A stretch of 64,000 nucleotides of DNA from Hydrangea macrophylla (lineage: Eukaryota; Streptophyta; Magnoliopsida; Cornales; Hydrangeaceae): the NCBI GenBank assembly GCA_033977485.1, contig CM066989.1, positions 100,109,181-100,173,180 of the forward strand, in the 5' to 3' direction. Under the pieces are notes generated by a model. That model was not told the DNA's origin. It saw nothing but the letters and a program-made list of their open reading frames with translations, and made no database searches. Both the position numbers and the translations under genes were made by a program. Below are positions 21,991-31,655 of the stretch, piece by piece. Within the stretch, counting starts at the first letter, position 1. Each line of letters begins with the position of its first letter.

Positions 21991-24900
21991 TGTAGCATAT
22001 GGGATCCATGGAGATAGTACTTAAGCATGCTACATGTCTTGGAGCTAGAGATATTTTGAAATACCAATAACTACTGAGATCATGAGTACAAAAATATCTA
22101 TTAGAGTTGATAAACTAGAATCTAGTAAGCTCTCACAGAAAGAATGGAAACAAGACAATACAAAATGAACCACAGTTCAGCAGAAAATGAGAAAGGAGAT
22201 CAATCAAGAGAATATGCAGTTGAAACAACATTTACACTTGGTCATACAGCCTGACATGCACCGAAAGTAGAAATCCTGATAAGATCTCAGACTACGCAAT
22301 TTAAAAGAAAACTCCCTTTATGTACCATAAATAATTAATTGGTAAGCAACTGCTTTCCACCAATTTGGTGGTAAATCTTTCATAAGGCCTTGGAATGGAA
22401 GCTTGTCAAACTGCGATTCAAGAATTTTTTGGACTAACACACAAAGAAAGGTTAGTATTAGTAATTAGAACTATTTGAGCACCCAACAAGAGTTTAATAG
22501 AAAGAAAAGAAAAAGGAAATGAAAAACTTCAAATACATTTCAAAAAAAAAAATTGGTGTACACATACCCATTTAGTTGAACACATGCATCAATTGTGAAA
22601 TAGAACTACCACTTTGAACCTCATTAGAAAAAAAATTTGACACCCTTCCCTTATTTTTATGTTTACTTTATCTTAGTGGGGTCAACTTAGGAAATAATAA
22701 TTTTCAAAGCATTAAACTATCTATATAAATGTGTTCTTCTCACATTTCAGTGGGTTAATCGAACCCATTGACAAACATGTAGCACGCCCATGCATATAGA
22801 AAGAAAGAAAAGTTGAAAGGTGATATAGAAGGAGATAAAAACATTATAGAGTGAGATTAATTTTCCATAGAAGTTGAGGAGCATGGGGTTCCGTCAACTC
22901 CCAACTCATGTCCTCATGTGTAAAGAACCATCTCCAACTTAAAGGCGAAAGCAAGACTTTCTTTTCTGAAAAAGTCAGAATTGTATCAAAATACATCTTT
23001 AAAATAGGTTTTAATGAAGATGACTACGTCACTATAATTGGTAATAATGCATTCCCAAGTTGTCATTCCAAACATACCCTAAGTTACTCAAATGAGCTAA
23101 ACCAATTAGCAATGATAGGAACTTGTGGGGCAGAGGTGAGCATAAGTGATGTGAAAGTGAGCATCTCTCTATTTGTGTTTGTGTGGTGTGACTTGTAAAT
23201 ATCATGGTAACTACCCAAGACAAAATAAATTGAATTGCCACCATTCTAAAGATCAGAATCCAAAAAGTTTAAAAATAAAGCAACAATCTCTACTAACGAA
23301 GCAGGAAATAATATATAAGCAATTAATTATCACTTCAATTCGAGTTTGTTGAAATTTTATGCTTGTTTGTTTATACCCCACCTCACTTTCTCTCAATTGT
23401 ATAGCCCACTTCCTTTTCATGTTGCCAAAAAAAAAACTAATACATGTTAAAAAGTAGTCCCACAACATTAATACCCTCAACAACATGTCAACTGTGATAA
23501 ATTCACAGCAACTATTTCCTCTTATATTTGATAGAGACTACATCTAATCAAATCCTAACAAACATTATTGGATGCTAAAAAATTGCTCACTGATCATCTT
23601 TGTACACAAAATCAAATCCAAGAAAAATTCCAAATAGATTCAGCAAAATTTCTCAACCAAAACAGTAGATTAGCATGCTTTCATATGAAAATTCCACCTT
23701 TCCAACATGAGTGTTGCAAAAATTCAATTGAATTTTGAATTCAAAGAAGAAAGCATCAATTAATGTTAGCACAATAACAAAAGTGAAGCGATAGCAATTG
23801 AAAAATGCATATCTTCTTAGCAACAAAACAGAAAGTTATGACAGAAAAAGAATGAGGTTGAACGAACCTTTCCTTGACAGTGGTGTCCCAAATCTACGCT
23901 TTCACGATCTTATCACATATCGCCCCTCACACAACTGTGGCTTGTTTCTAATCTATAGTAAAAAGGCATAAGTTTATAATCTAATTGCACAACACAAAAC
24001 CAAAGTTAGTGCTAGAAACTTGTAACTATTTTTTTTTTTTGCAAAAGTAACTAATTTAGTTGAAGTGCAAGAAAGAGTCACCTTTTTTATGAGCTGACTT
24101 CAAAAGGTGCAAATAGGATGTTCATGTACCATTGTGGGTACCTAAGTCCATATATCAAAAAAAAGAAAAGAGATGAAAAACTTATTCATCCATAGGAGTG
24201 ATTTCTACCAAAGAGCAGCAAGAATGAAGGGGAAAAAAAAAGGAAAAGAGCAGCAACAATGAAAGAAAAAAATGACAAATGAATGAACATATATGCATTG
24301 CCTTTGGAAGGATTTTATGCATACATAAATGTTACAATCATGATAAAAACTAAAGAGAAAAAGAAAAAGTATAAGGTCTTTATTGATTGAAGCTAATATG
24401 TGCACCAAAGTAGTACCCTAGGATGTGGAACCTGTCTTATATTTGCCTCTTCTTTGACGTGTGAACAATGCAGTGATTTTCATGGGTACTTGTGGCATAA
24501 GTGATGTCAACACTTCCCAAAATTGATGATTTTCAACAATGCAACTAAGTAAAGTTAACTAAGTTTGGAAACTATACATTTTTGTTAGTATAAAATAAAA
24601 AATAAAAAAGAAGAGAAAACTACACATTTTTTTTTATATAAGCACATTCTAAACTAAAGCAAACTGATTATAAGTTAGCTAGTAAATGACTTAAACCGTT
24701 CAGTTAACACTAAAACAATGATTTTGTCACAAAAACTATCTCATTGAGCATTAGATGAGTTAGATATACACATAAACATATGCATGGATTATATATATTA
24801 TTCATATAGCAAAATTTTAGCATACAAAATAGCTGTGATCTATCCAAGAGCAACCTTGTGAGTAGAGTACGAGATATAGAGAAGACTCAGAACCCAAATC

Positions 24901-25626
24901 GAATCAATCCATTGGTAGCCTAAACACAAACAATGTAGATCAAAATGAGTCAAAAAATGCCTTTCACAGCATAGTTTAGTTATCACTGGTTGTTTATGGA
25001 TATTCATATGTTGCAATGTAATTAAAACTATTCACATGTGTTGTTTTTTCAACTCCTTGTAGTGATAAAATAACTTAAGCAAAAGAAAATTCAAAGAGAG
25101 TAAGTCTAGTGAAATTGGATCGATTTCAAAGGGGGAATAAATTTGGGACCCAAGGATGGAGCCACTTGCAGGCTAGCCCACCCCAAAATTTGAGGCTTTT
25201 TTTAGTACGTGTGATATTTTTAGCCTAAATGTAGTCTAGCCCACCCCAATTAAGTGTTCCAAACTCAATTTGACAACATATCTTGTTGATAACTAGACAC
25301 CAAAATGTACAAATATTAACCCAAAAAATAATCTTGTTCTTAAATTAACCCAATTTGACACCATATCTTGTTATCAAATATGTATAAATAGACCCCAAAA
25401 AAATTTGCCAGAATAATCACGGGAAAGAGCTGTTTACTTATGATCCAGAAACATACCTAGGATTCACAATGTGCACACCAAATTTCAAGCGATTCAGGGG
25501 ACAAAAGACAATTGATACATCATACGCAAACTCAATATATCGGTATAAGGTATAGTTATATCCTTGAACACTAAAGCATGGAGAATATTCAAACCTTCCC
25601 AACTTGAAAATTGGCAAGTTGACAGT

Positions 25627-25674
<48 letters not shown>

Positions 25675-25849
25675 AGCAAATAACATTGGAACTCCTATAG
25701 GCAAATAACATTGGTTCCAAAATCAAGATTATAAAGATTAAACAGTACAAAAAGACTATGAATACGGGTTGTATCTCCTTACAAATTAAAGAAGAACACA
25801 AGCAGAGCAGGATATGATGTGCAAGGCGAGACAATGGGCCCATAGCCTG
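21991..25849. other. CACTA interior, AT-rich, mostly without recognisable genes
   Basis: No complete gene is found. Three short minus-strand tracts look exon-like but I cannot name them: about 22340-22440 (contains FDKLPFQGLMKDLPPNWW), about 23880-23950 (contains GAICDKIVKA, two stops in frame) and about 24420-24540 (contains LMPQVPMKITALFTRQRR then a stop). Another at about 25450-25570 (LNRLKFGVHIVNP) ends at CCTAG|GTATGTTT, a donor-like junction. A sequence near 25150-25270 (GGATGGAGCCAC...TAGCCCACCCC) resembles a worn hAT/Tip100 end. An (AG)n microsatellite lies at 25630-25672. Confidence 0.4.
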
Positions 25850-25882
25850 AAATTTTTTAACACAAATCCATTCTTATAGCTT
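25850..25882 (-). pseudogene. SOSEKI fragment, exon 3 (partial)
   Basis: After an acceptor (TTATTACAG) the minus strand encodes RSYKNGFV, which continues the SOSEKI DIX-like domain in the correct phase. Similarity stops after GFV, where family members have WHDL, and the following codons are unrelated. The exon is therefore truncated or rearranged. The right boundary is approximate. Confidence 0.7.
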
Positions 25883-25983
25883 CTGTAATAAATAACCCAC
25901 CAAAAGTTATAAAAAATAAAATGAAAGTATATCATGAGAAAATTAAGATAAATGAAAGAAACTAAGCACTGTACTGGTTTCAC

Positions 25984-26053
25984 CTCTTGCAAAACCAAGA
26001 GTACATTAAAGCCATGCCTTTACCTCTCAGACCATTAAGCCTATCAATCACAT
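25984..26053 (-). pseudogene. SOSEKI fragment, exon 2
   Basis: A 70-base exon between an acceptor TGCTGTAG and a donor AGAG|GTGAAA. It encodes DVIDRLNGLRGKGMALMYSW, the second segment of the DIX-like domain of SOSEKI (DUF966) proteins, with the Arg-Gly-Lys-Gly turn present. The splice phase agrees with exons 1 and 3. Intact splice signals mean a genomic copy was captured, not a cDNA. Confidence 0.85.
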
Positions 26054-26192
26054 CTACAGCACAAAAACAATAATTCTAAATTCAAATCCTGATAATTAAT
26101 GTCAATAAACTGTTCACATTGCAAATATATATAGATATATACATATAAATACATAGAATTACGTGTATAAACGAGTGTGATTGTAGTTATAC

Positions 26193-26382
26193 CTCTTAAG
26201 TAGGGGCCGTCGAATGAAGAGAGAGAAACTTCAATGAAATGAGGATACTCAAGTTGTCGATTTCTACAGAGATAGTACACCACCGACACCTTCCGATTCT
26301 GCTGATACTTCGGCAACTTCTCCGTCCAAACTTTTGCTCTCTCTGGACTCACTTGTCGGTACTTCTTCATACACCCCTCCAT
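26193..26382 (-). pseudogene. SOSEKI (DUF966) gene fragment, exon 1, captured by CACTA
   Basis: From the ATG at 26382 the minus strand encodes MEGCMKKYRQVSPERAKVWT, a short linker, then VSVVYYLCRNRQLEYPHF and an ending GPYLR. This is the start of SOSEKI proteins, which form polar membrane-edge patches in plant cells through an N-terminal DIX-like polymerising domain. Exon 1 ends AAGAG|GTATAA in phase 1, and exon 2 follows at 26053. Sequence 5' of the ATG was captured too, up to the subterminal repeats. The C-terminal part of the gene is missing. The exon is free of stops, which suggests recent capture or constraint. Confidence 0.85.
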
Positions 26383-27149
26383 TTCACACATCAAAGCCCT
26401 TAAGAGTGATTACGAACACGAATCACCTTCTAAACACGAAGCTTTTTCTTAGCTCCGTTCTTCACAATAAAGCCGTAACGAGTGATGATTTCAACTTAAG
26501 TCATTGAATCAAACAAAAATTTCTAGTTTTCAGATACAGAATTTCAAAATTATAATTATTGAAAATATCAGATCCGAAAATATTCGAATCTTCGAGAGAT
26601 CATTATGCAAGAGAATCAAGAAATTAGATCATGAACAATGCCGAATCACAGAGCTATTATGAGGAGATCATTATGCTCAAGTTATCAATTTCTGAAGAGA
26701 GAAATTTAGGGTTCATTGAGTTTGTTGTGTTATGATGGAGGTTAAATACATAATGTTTTATTTACAAAATTGCCACCGTATTTATTAATTATGTCGGTTA
26801 TTAATATTTATGTCAGTTCTAAAAAAAGCATGACATAAATACGTAAATACTGAAATGTGTTTTATTTACAAAATTGCCACCACATTTTTAATTATTTCGA
26901 TTCTAAAAAAAATGACATAAATACATAAATACTGAAATGTCATTTATGTTGGCTTTTAAAAAAGTGACATAAATACTTTATTATTTATGTCACTTTTTTA
27001 AAAAAAAACCAACAAAAATAATAAAGTATTTATGTCACTTTTTTAAAAATCGACGTAAATAATTAAAAAGCGACATAAAAAGCTCACGCGAGAAACAATT
27101 GTCACTCGAAATAAAAGTGGCATAAATAACGTTTTTCCTTGTAGTGTGT

Positions 27150-27410
27150 TCAGAGTGTATATATAACATATGCTTAGCTTGCTCCCTACTCCCAAACACA
27201 CACTACACACTCACACAGACACTATACAAAACACACACGCACACTACTATGTTCGAAAGTTATGTGGTCTCCAAGTTTAACAAGGGAGACTATCCTATGA
27301 GATAGGCTCACGACTCCACTCACACATACAGGTAAAATTTATGCTGCAAAATTTCCAAAATTGATATTTTTCTTTGATGAAACTATGTTTCTAATTTTTG
27401 GGTCATTACA
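27150..27410 (-). mobile_element. Element B 5' LTR, last part
   Basis: It resumes the LTR split by the CACTA element and matches 15410-15671. It ends GGGTCATTACA, followed by AACAG, the right target duplication of element B. Confidence 0.85.
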
Positions 27411-27995
27411 AACAGACTCAATCCTGATAGTGAGATTGTGAACATGATGCCTATTGACGGACTTACTCCTGAGCTTGAAGGTGTGAACGGGATGCCACTT
27501 GATGGACTCATTCCTGATAGTGAGATTGTGAATAGGGTGCCTCTTGATGGACTCACCCTTGAGCTTGAAGATGTGAATGGGATGCCACTTGATGGACTCA
27601 TTTTCGATAGTGAGATTGTGAATAGGATGCCTCTTGATGGATTCACTCCTAATGAACGATGATAAATAATGAAATGAATAGGACGTCACTTGACGGACTC
27701 ACTCCCGATTGTTAATGATAGATGATGTGAATAAGATGCCACTTGACGTACTCACTCTTGATGAACAAAGATCAATGATGAAATGAACAGGATGCCATTT
27801 GATGGACTCACTCTGGATTATTGATGATAGATAATGTGAATAATATGCCACTTGACAGCTCCTGATTATTGATGATATATGCGAGCAGGATGCCACTTGA
27901 TGGACTCACTCTTGATGAATGATGAAAAAAGATGAAATGAACAAGACGCCACTTAACGGACTCACTCTTGATTGTTGATGATAGATAATGTGAAT
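27411..27995. repeat. Minisatellite, coding-like part
   Basis: Units of about 48-60 bp with the core GGATGCCACTTGATGGACTC. From 27438 to 27662 the plus strand stays open and encodes about four repeats of some 16 residues, type VNGMPLDGLIPDSEI and VNGMPLDGLTPELE in alternation. Units differ by substitution rather than frameshift here, unlike in the right part of the array. It ends at the hAT target site ATGTGAAT (27988-27995). Confidence 0.8.
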
Positions 27996-28011
27996 TAGAG
28001 GTGTCAATCGG

Positions 28012-28265
28012 GTCGGGTTGGCCCGGCCCGGCCCGGCCCGAGCCCGGCCCGATTTTTCCGGGCTAAAAGCCCGGCCCGGCCCAGCATAGGCCCGGCCCGC
28101 TAGGCCCGAGCAGTTTTGTCCGGTCCGGGGTGGACACCCTTGGTCCCGTCCACGGCCCGGCCCGGCCCGGCCCGCCCCTTTGCCCGAAACCCGGCCCGGC
28201 CCGCTAGCCCGGCCCGCTAGCCCGGATAAGCTAGCCGTTGTGGCCCGGCCCGGCCCGAAGCCCGG
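28012..28265. repeat. GGCCCG subterminal repeats of the hAT element
   Basis: Dense GGCCCGGCCCGG repeats broken by short spacers. The mirror array is at 31460-31640. Such motif clusters inside the ends usually bind transposase. The Gly/Arg-rich open frame on the minus strand (27906-28289) is a by-product of the repeat. Confidence 0.8.
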
Positions 28266-28816
28266 CCCGGTAGGCCCGCCCGTGGCCATAACGGCTAGTT
28301 TGGCCCCTTTTCAAATTTTTTTCCATTTTTTACCCCTCTAACGGCTATAAAACGGCTAGTTTTGGGGGTAAAAATGTAAATGTGCTTTTTGACTTCCCAA
28401 AATACCCCTTAGCCCATTTTCTATAAATACTAAACCTCCCACAACATATTTTCTCATACAAAAATCAATTATCTCTCTCTATTCTCTACTTTCTCTATAC
28501 TACTCCATAAACTACAAGTCTACAAGCACTTCTACTCTACAAGTTGGTGATTCAATTATCAAAGCTCTAATTTGTAAAAGCACTTCTAGTCTTCTACAAC
28601 TTGAACTTACAAGCTTTCAAGTCTCAAGTTGAACTTACAAGCTCTCAAGTCTCAAGTCTTATTATAATTTATAGTTGTTCACTTCTTCTTTTACTACTAT
28701 AAGTTGAGGTAAATTTATTTATTGTTTCACTTCTTGCTTTATTAGTTGCTTATTTAATTGTTAGTATTTTTAATCTTTCATATTTCTTTCCCCTCTTTTT
28801 TTTTATTTAAAAAAAA

Positions 28817-30941
28817 ATGGCATCTCACTCAAGATCTTCCAAAACTAGGGAAGGCCCAACTTATGACTTTGAAAATTTAGATTATGGGGAAAGAAATGAG
28901 ATTAATGATTTGGAATTGGAGGATGATGACGACGTTGAAATTATGGGGTCTAATCCATCTGAACCATCTCCTTCAAATCCTAATGATCCAAGTCCCACCA
29001 CTGAAAGAAAATTAAAATCACCTGTTTGGTTATTTTTTAAATTAAATGACGAAAAAAATGGAGCTATTTGCAAAATATGCGGACTCAAATTTTCTTACAA
29101 AGGTGGAGGAAATAATACACTTAAAAGGCACATCATGAGCAAACATAAAGGTGCATGGGAAGCAGGTACCGCTCAAGCGGACGGCCTAGTACAATCCCAA
29201 ATTTCTGCTTCTACTGGCACAAGTGTTGGAACTTTTCTTTATAATAAAAAAAAATGAGGGAAGGCTTGGCAAAATTTGTTTGTGCATCCGATATGCCTTT
29301 TACTTTAGTTGAAGAAGAGTGATTTACACGTTTTATTCAAACTTTTTTACAACCAGCCTACCAACCTATTACTAGAAATACTCTTAGAAGTGATATACAA
29401 TCTGTTTTTCAACAAACCAAAAAAAATTAATTGAGGATTTTTCTACTTTTAATTGTACAATTGCATGCACTTCCGATTTGTGGACTGGTTGTAATAAAAC
29501 GGGATATATATGTATAACGGCGCATTTTGTAGATGAAAATTGGAATATGAATAAAAATATCATTGCTTTTCGTGCATTAGACTATCCTCATACTAGTGAA
29601 AATATATATAACTATATAATCAATGTTTTTAATGAGTATGATATTATGAAAAAAATTATAAGCATTACTTTTGACAATGCTAGTGCTAATACAAATGCTA
29701 TTAATATGTTTAAAGATCTTATGCGCCCAATGTTGAATGGAAAATTATTTCATGGTCGTTGTGTATGTCATATCATTAATTTGATTATCCAAGATGGATT
29801 AACAAAAATTGATGATCACATACTTAAAATTAGAGAGGCAGTGGTCTTTTATTGTTCAACGCCTAAGCGTCTACAAGCATTTTATGGTGTTTGTAAACAA
29901 AATCGTCTTAATCCAAAGAAATTGCAAACTGATATTAAAACTCGTTGGAATTCTACTTATCTTATGATAGATTCTTGTAAAAAGTATAGTAATATTATTA
30001 CTCAATTTGTTAATTTTAATTATCCATCACTAAACTTGACTTCAAACGATTGGGATATGGCATTTGACTTTCATGGATTTTTAGAAGTATTTTACAATGC
30101 TACAAATAAACTTTCCGGTGTTTACTATTCTACTTCTTGTTTAGTTCTTATGGAATTATATAATATGGCTCATACATTTCATAGTTATAAACAAAAAAAT
30201 GACATTTTTATTGATATTTGCGAGAAAATGGAAAAAAAGTTTAAAAAATATTGGTCTTACATTCCACCTGTATTTTACTTATCTGCAATCTTGGATCCTA
30301 GAATCAATTTTGATGGTGTTTGTGAAATGGTTAAACAAATATCTGAATTGATGCAAGGACCAGATGGTGAGCCTGGTCTAGAAATAACTACTTCTGAAAT
30401 GGAAACTACTTTGGAATCTTTATTTCGTATTTACTATGAAAAATATACAAATAAAGAAAGTGCTACTTCTTATTCTACTTCTAATATTGAGTTAAGTTCG
30501 GGAGCGTCAAGTGGTTCTTGGGCGAGCCAGTTTCTCAGTCGAAAGAAACAAAAGGGTGTTAGTCAATCATTTGTAAGTAGCTCTAACATTCTTGGTGAAT
30601 TAAATAAGTATCGAGAAACAGAGTGGGAAAGTCGATTAACCAACGAGGAAATGGTCAATTTAAATCTTTTGACATGGTGGAAAGAACATGTAAGAACTTT
30701 CCCTGTTCTTTCCATCATGGCTCGTGATCTACTAACTCCTCCGGCTTCCACAGTTGCATCGGAGTCTGCTTTTAGTGTAGGTGGAAGGGTGCTAGAGGAA
30801 AGGAGGAGCAGATTATCTCCTGATATGCTTGACTGCTTGATGTGCTTGAAGGATTGGGACCGTGCACAATATCGAACTCAAAACCGCCAAGATCCTATTC
30901 TTGAAGACTTCGCAAATTTGGAAGTTACGGAAGAAAATTGA
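28817..30941 (+). pseudogene. hAT transposase, near-intact, with two homopolymer shifts and one TGA
   Basis: The transposase cuts and joins the element ends. It opens with an acidic N-terminus, then a BED zinc finger (CKIC...HIMSKH, about residues 91-117). The catalytic core has SDLW (Asp at 29475) and ITFDNASANT, and the C-terminal dimerisation region has LTWWKEH and ASTVASESAFSVGGRVLEER with the third acidic residue. Breaks are few: a 9-A run (29246-29254) and an 8-A run (29419-29426), each one base short of phase, and TGA at 29320-29322 where Trp is expected. From 29478 to 30941 (487 codons) it is uninterrupted. It could be a true pseudogene, or an active gene with homopolymer errors in the assembly. 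Total length of about 708 codons is normal for the family. Confidence 0.9.
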
Positions 30942-31459
30942 AGAATCAAGAATTGAAGAATGAATATGAGAGTTGAAGATCATTTAGTTCCAAACAAATC
31001 AATTGTAATACTCCTGGCCCGCATGAGTATAAACTGTGAACGGCTTTTTAAAAAAAAAATCCAATTTTTAAATATCAAATACTAGTAATCTCTTTAATTT
31101 TTATTGAATAATAAATATTCTTTACTTTTTTTTTTGAATGAACTTTTTTTAGTAATCACTAATCAATGTAATCATTAATGAATAAATCTTTACTTTTTAT
31201 TGTACAATTTATGATAAGTAATCTTTATATTTTATTAGACTATAATTTTTAAATATCAAATAATAGTAATCTCATTAATTTTTATTGAATAATAAATATT
31301 ATTTACTTTTTTTTTTTTTGTTAAACAAATTTTTTTTAGTAATCACTAATCATTAGTGCATAAACTAAACATATAAAAAAAAAAAGAGTAAAAGTCAAAA
31401 CTCCCCCAAATTCCCAAACATTAAACTTTAAAAGTTAAAACTTTTCCCCCCAAAACTCC
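30942..31459 (+). other. hAT 3' untranslated region, AT-rich
   Basis: No frame. Two related stretches repeat the words TTTAAATATCAAATA and TTTTTATTGAATAATAAATATT (about 31065-31130 and 31240-31310), so a local duplication is likely. Several AATAAA-like signals are available for polyadenylation. Confidence 0.6.
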
Positions 31460-31655
31460 GGCCCGGCCCGGCCCGGCCCGAAGCCCGGCCCTAGTGAGCC
31501 CGGGCCACCGGTCCGGGGCGGACATCCCCCCTCCCTTCCCAAGCCCGGCCCGGCCCGGCCCGATAACACGGTGAAGCCCGGCCCGGCCCGGCCCGAAGCC
31601 CGGTCAAGCCCGCTTTGACCGAGCCCGGCCCGGCCCGGCCCGTTTGACACCACTA

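Larger units (their letters stand above)
20347..27146. mobile_element. CACTA (En/Spm-type) element, non-autonomous, with captured host exons
   Basis: It spans 6800 bp with terminal inverted repeats CACTACAAGGAAAA...TTTTCCTTGTAGTG. The 3-bp target site is TCT (20344-20346) against TGT (27147-27149), and the partner LTR has TGT at this place. Subterminal regions (20365-20730 and 26760-27125) are packed with the word AAAAGTGACATAAAT in both directions, as expected for transposase binding in CACTA elements. No TNP2 or TNPA-like coding is seen. The interior holds a MITE, a triplicate 180-bp repeat and a SOSEKI gene fragment, so it looks like a Pack-CACTA that depends on another element. Confidence 0.9.
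9008..27410 (-). mobile_element. Element B: non-coding long-LTR (LARD-like) retroelement, with nested insertions
   Basis: Two long direct repeats (LTRs) flank a 1.6 kb interior with no coding sequence. The PBS complement at 17283-17294 and a polypurine tract at 15672-15690 show minus orientation. Target duplication is GACGG (9003-9007) against AACAG (27411-27415), two G/A transitions apart; joining the flanks restores the minisatellite unit. The left LTR is interrupted by element C and the right one by the CACTA element. With LTRs longer than the interior and no gag or pol, it must have been mobilised by another element's proteins. I infer the LARD-like class from this structure. Confidence 0.85.
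27996..31655 (+). mobile_element. hAT (Ac-type) DNA transposon
   Basis: 3660 bp with inverted ends TAGAGGTGTCAATCGGG and, at the right, the complement of TAGTGGTGTCAAACGGG. It has a perfect 8-bp target duplication ATGTGAAT (27988-27995 and 31656-31663). Removing it restores a normal minisatellite unit. Subterminal regions (28012-28265 and 31460-31640) are arrays of GGCCCG. One transposase gene lies inside. TSD length, ends and protein all agree with the hAT superfamily. Confidence 0.95.

Noticed and set aside
25438..25704. Possible signal-peptide protein (Leu/Ser run)
   Set aside because: The hydrophobic run is the translated (AG)n microsatellite; only the LNRLKFGVHIVNP part may be exon-like.
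27906..28289. Gly/Arg/Pro-rich 127-residue frame on the minus strand
   Set aside because: It reads through the GGCCCG subterminal repeats of the hAT element; the repeat has no stops by composition.
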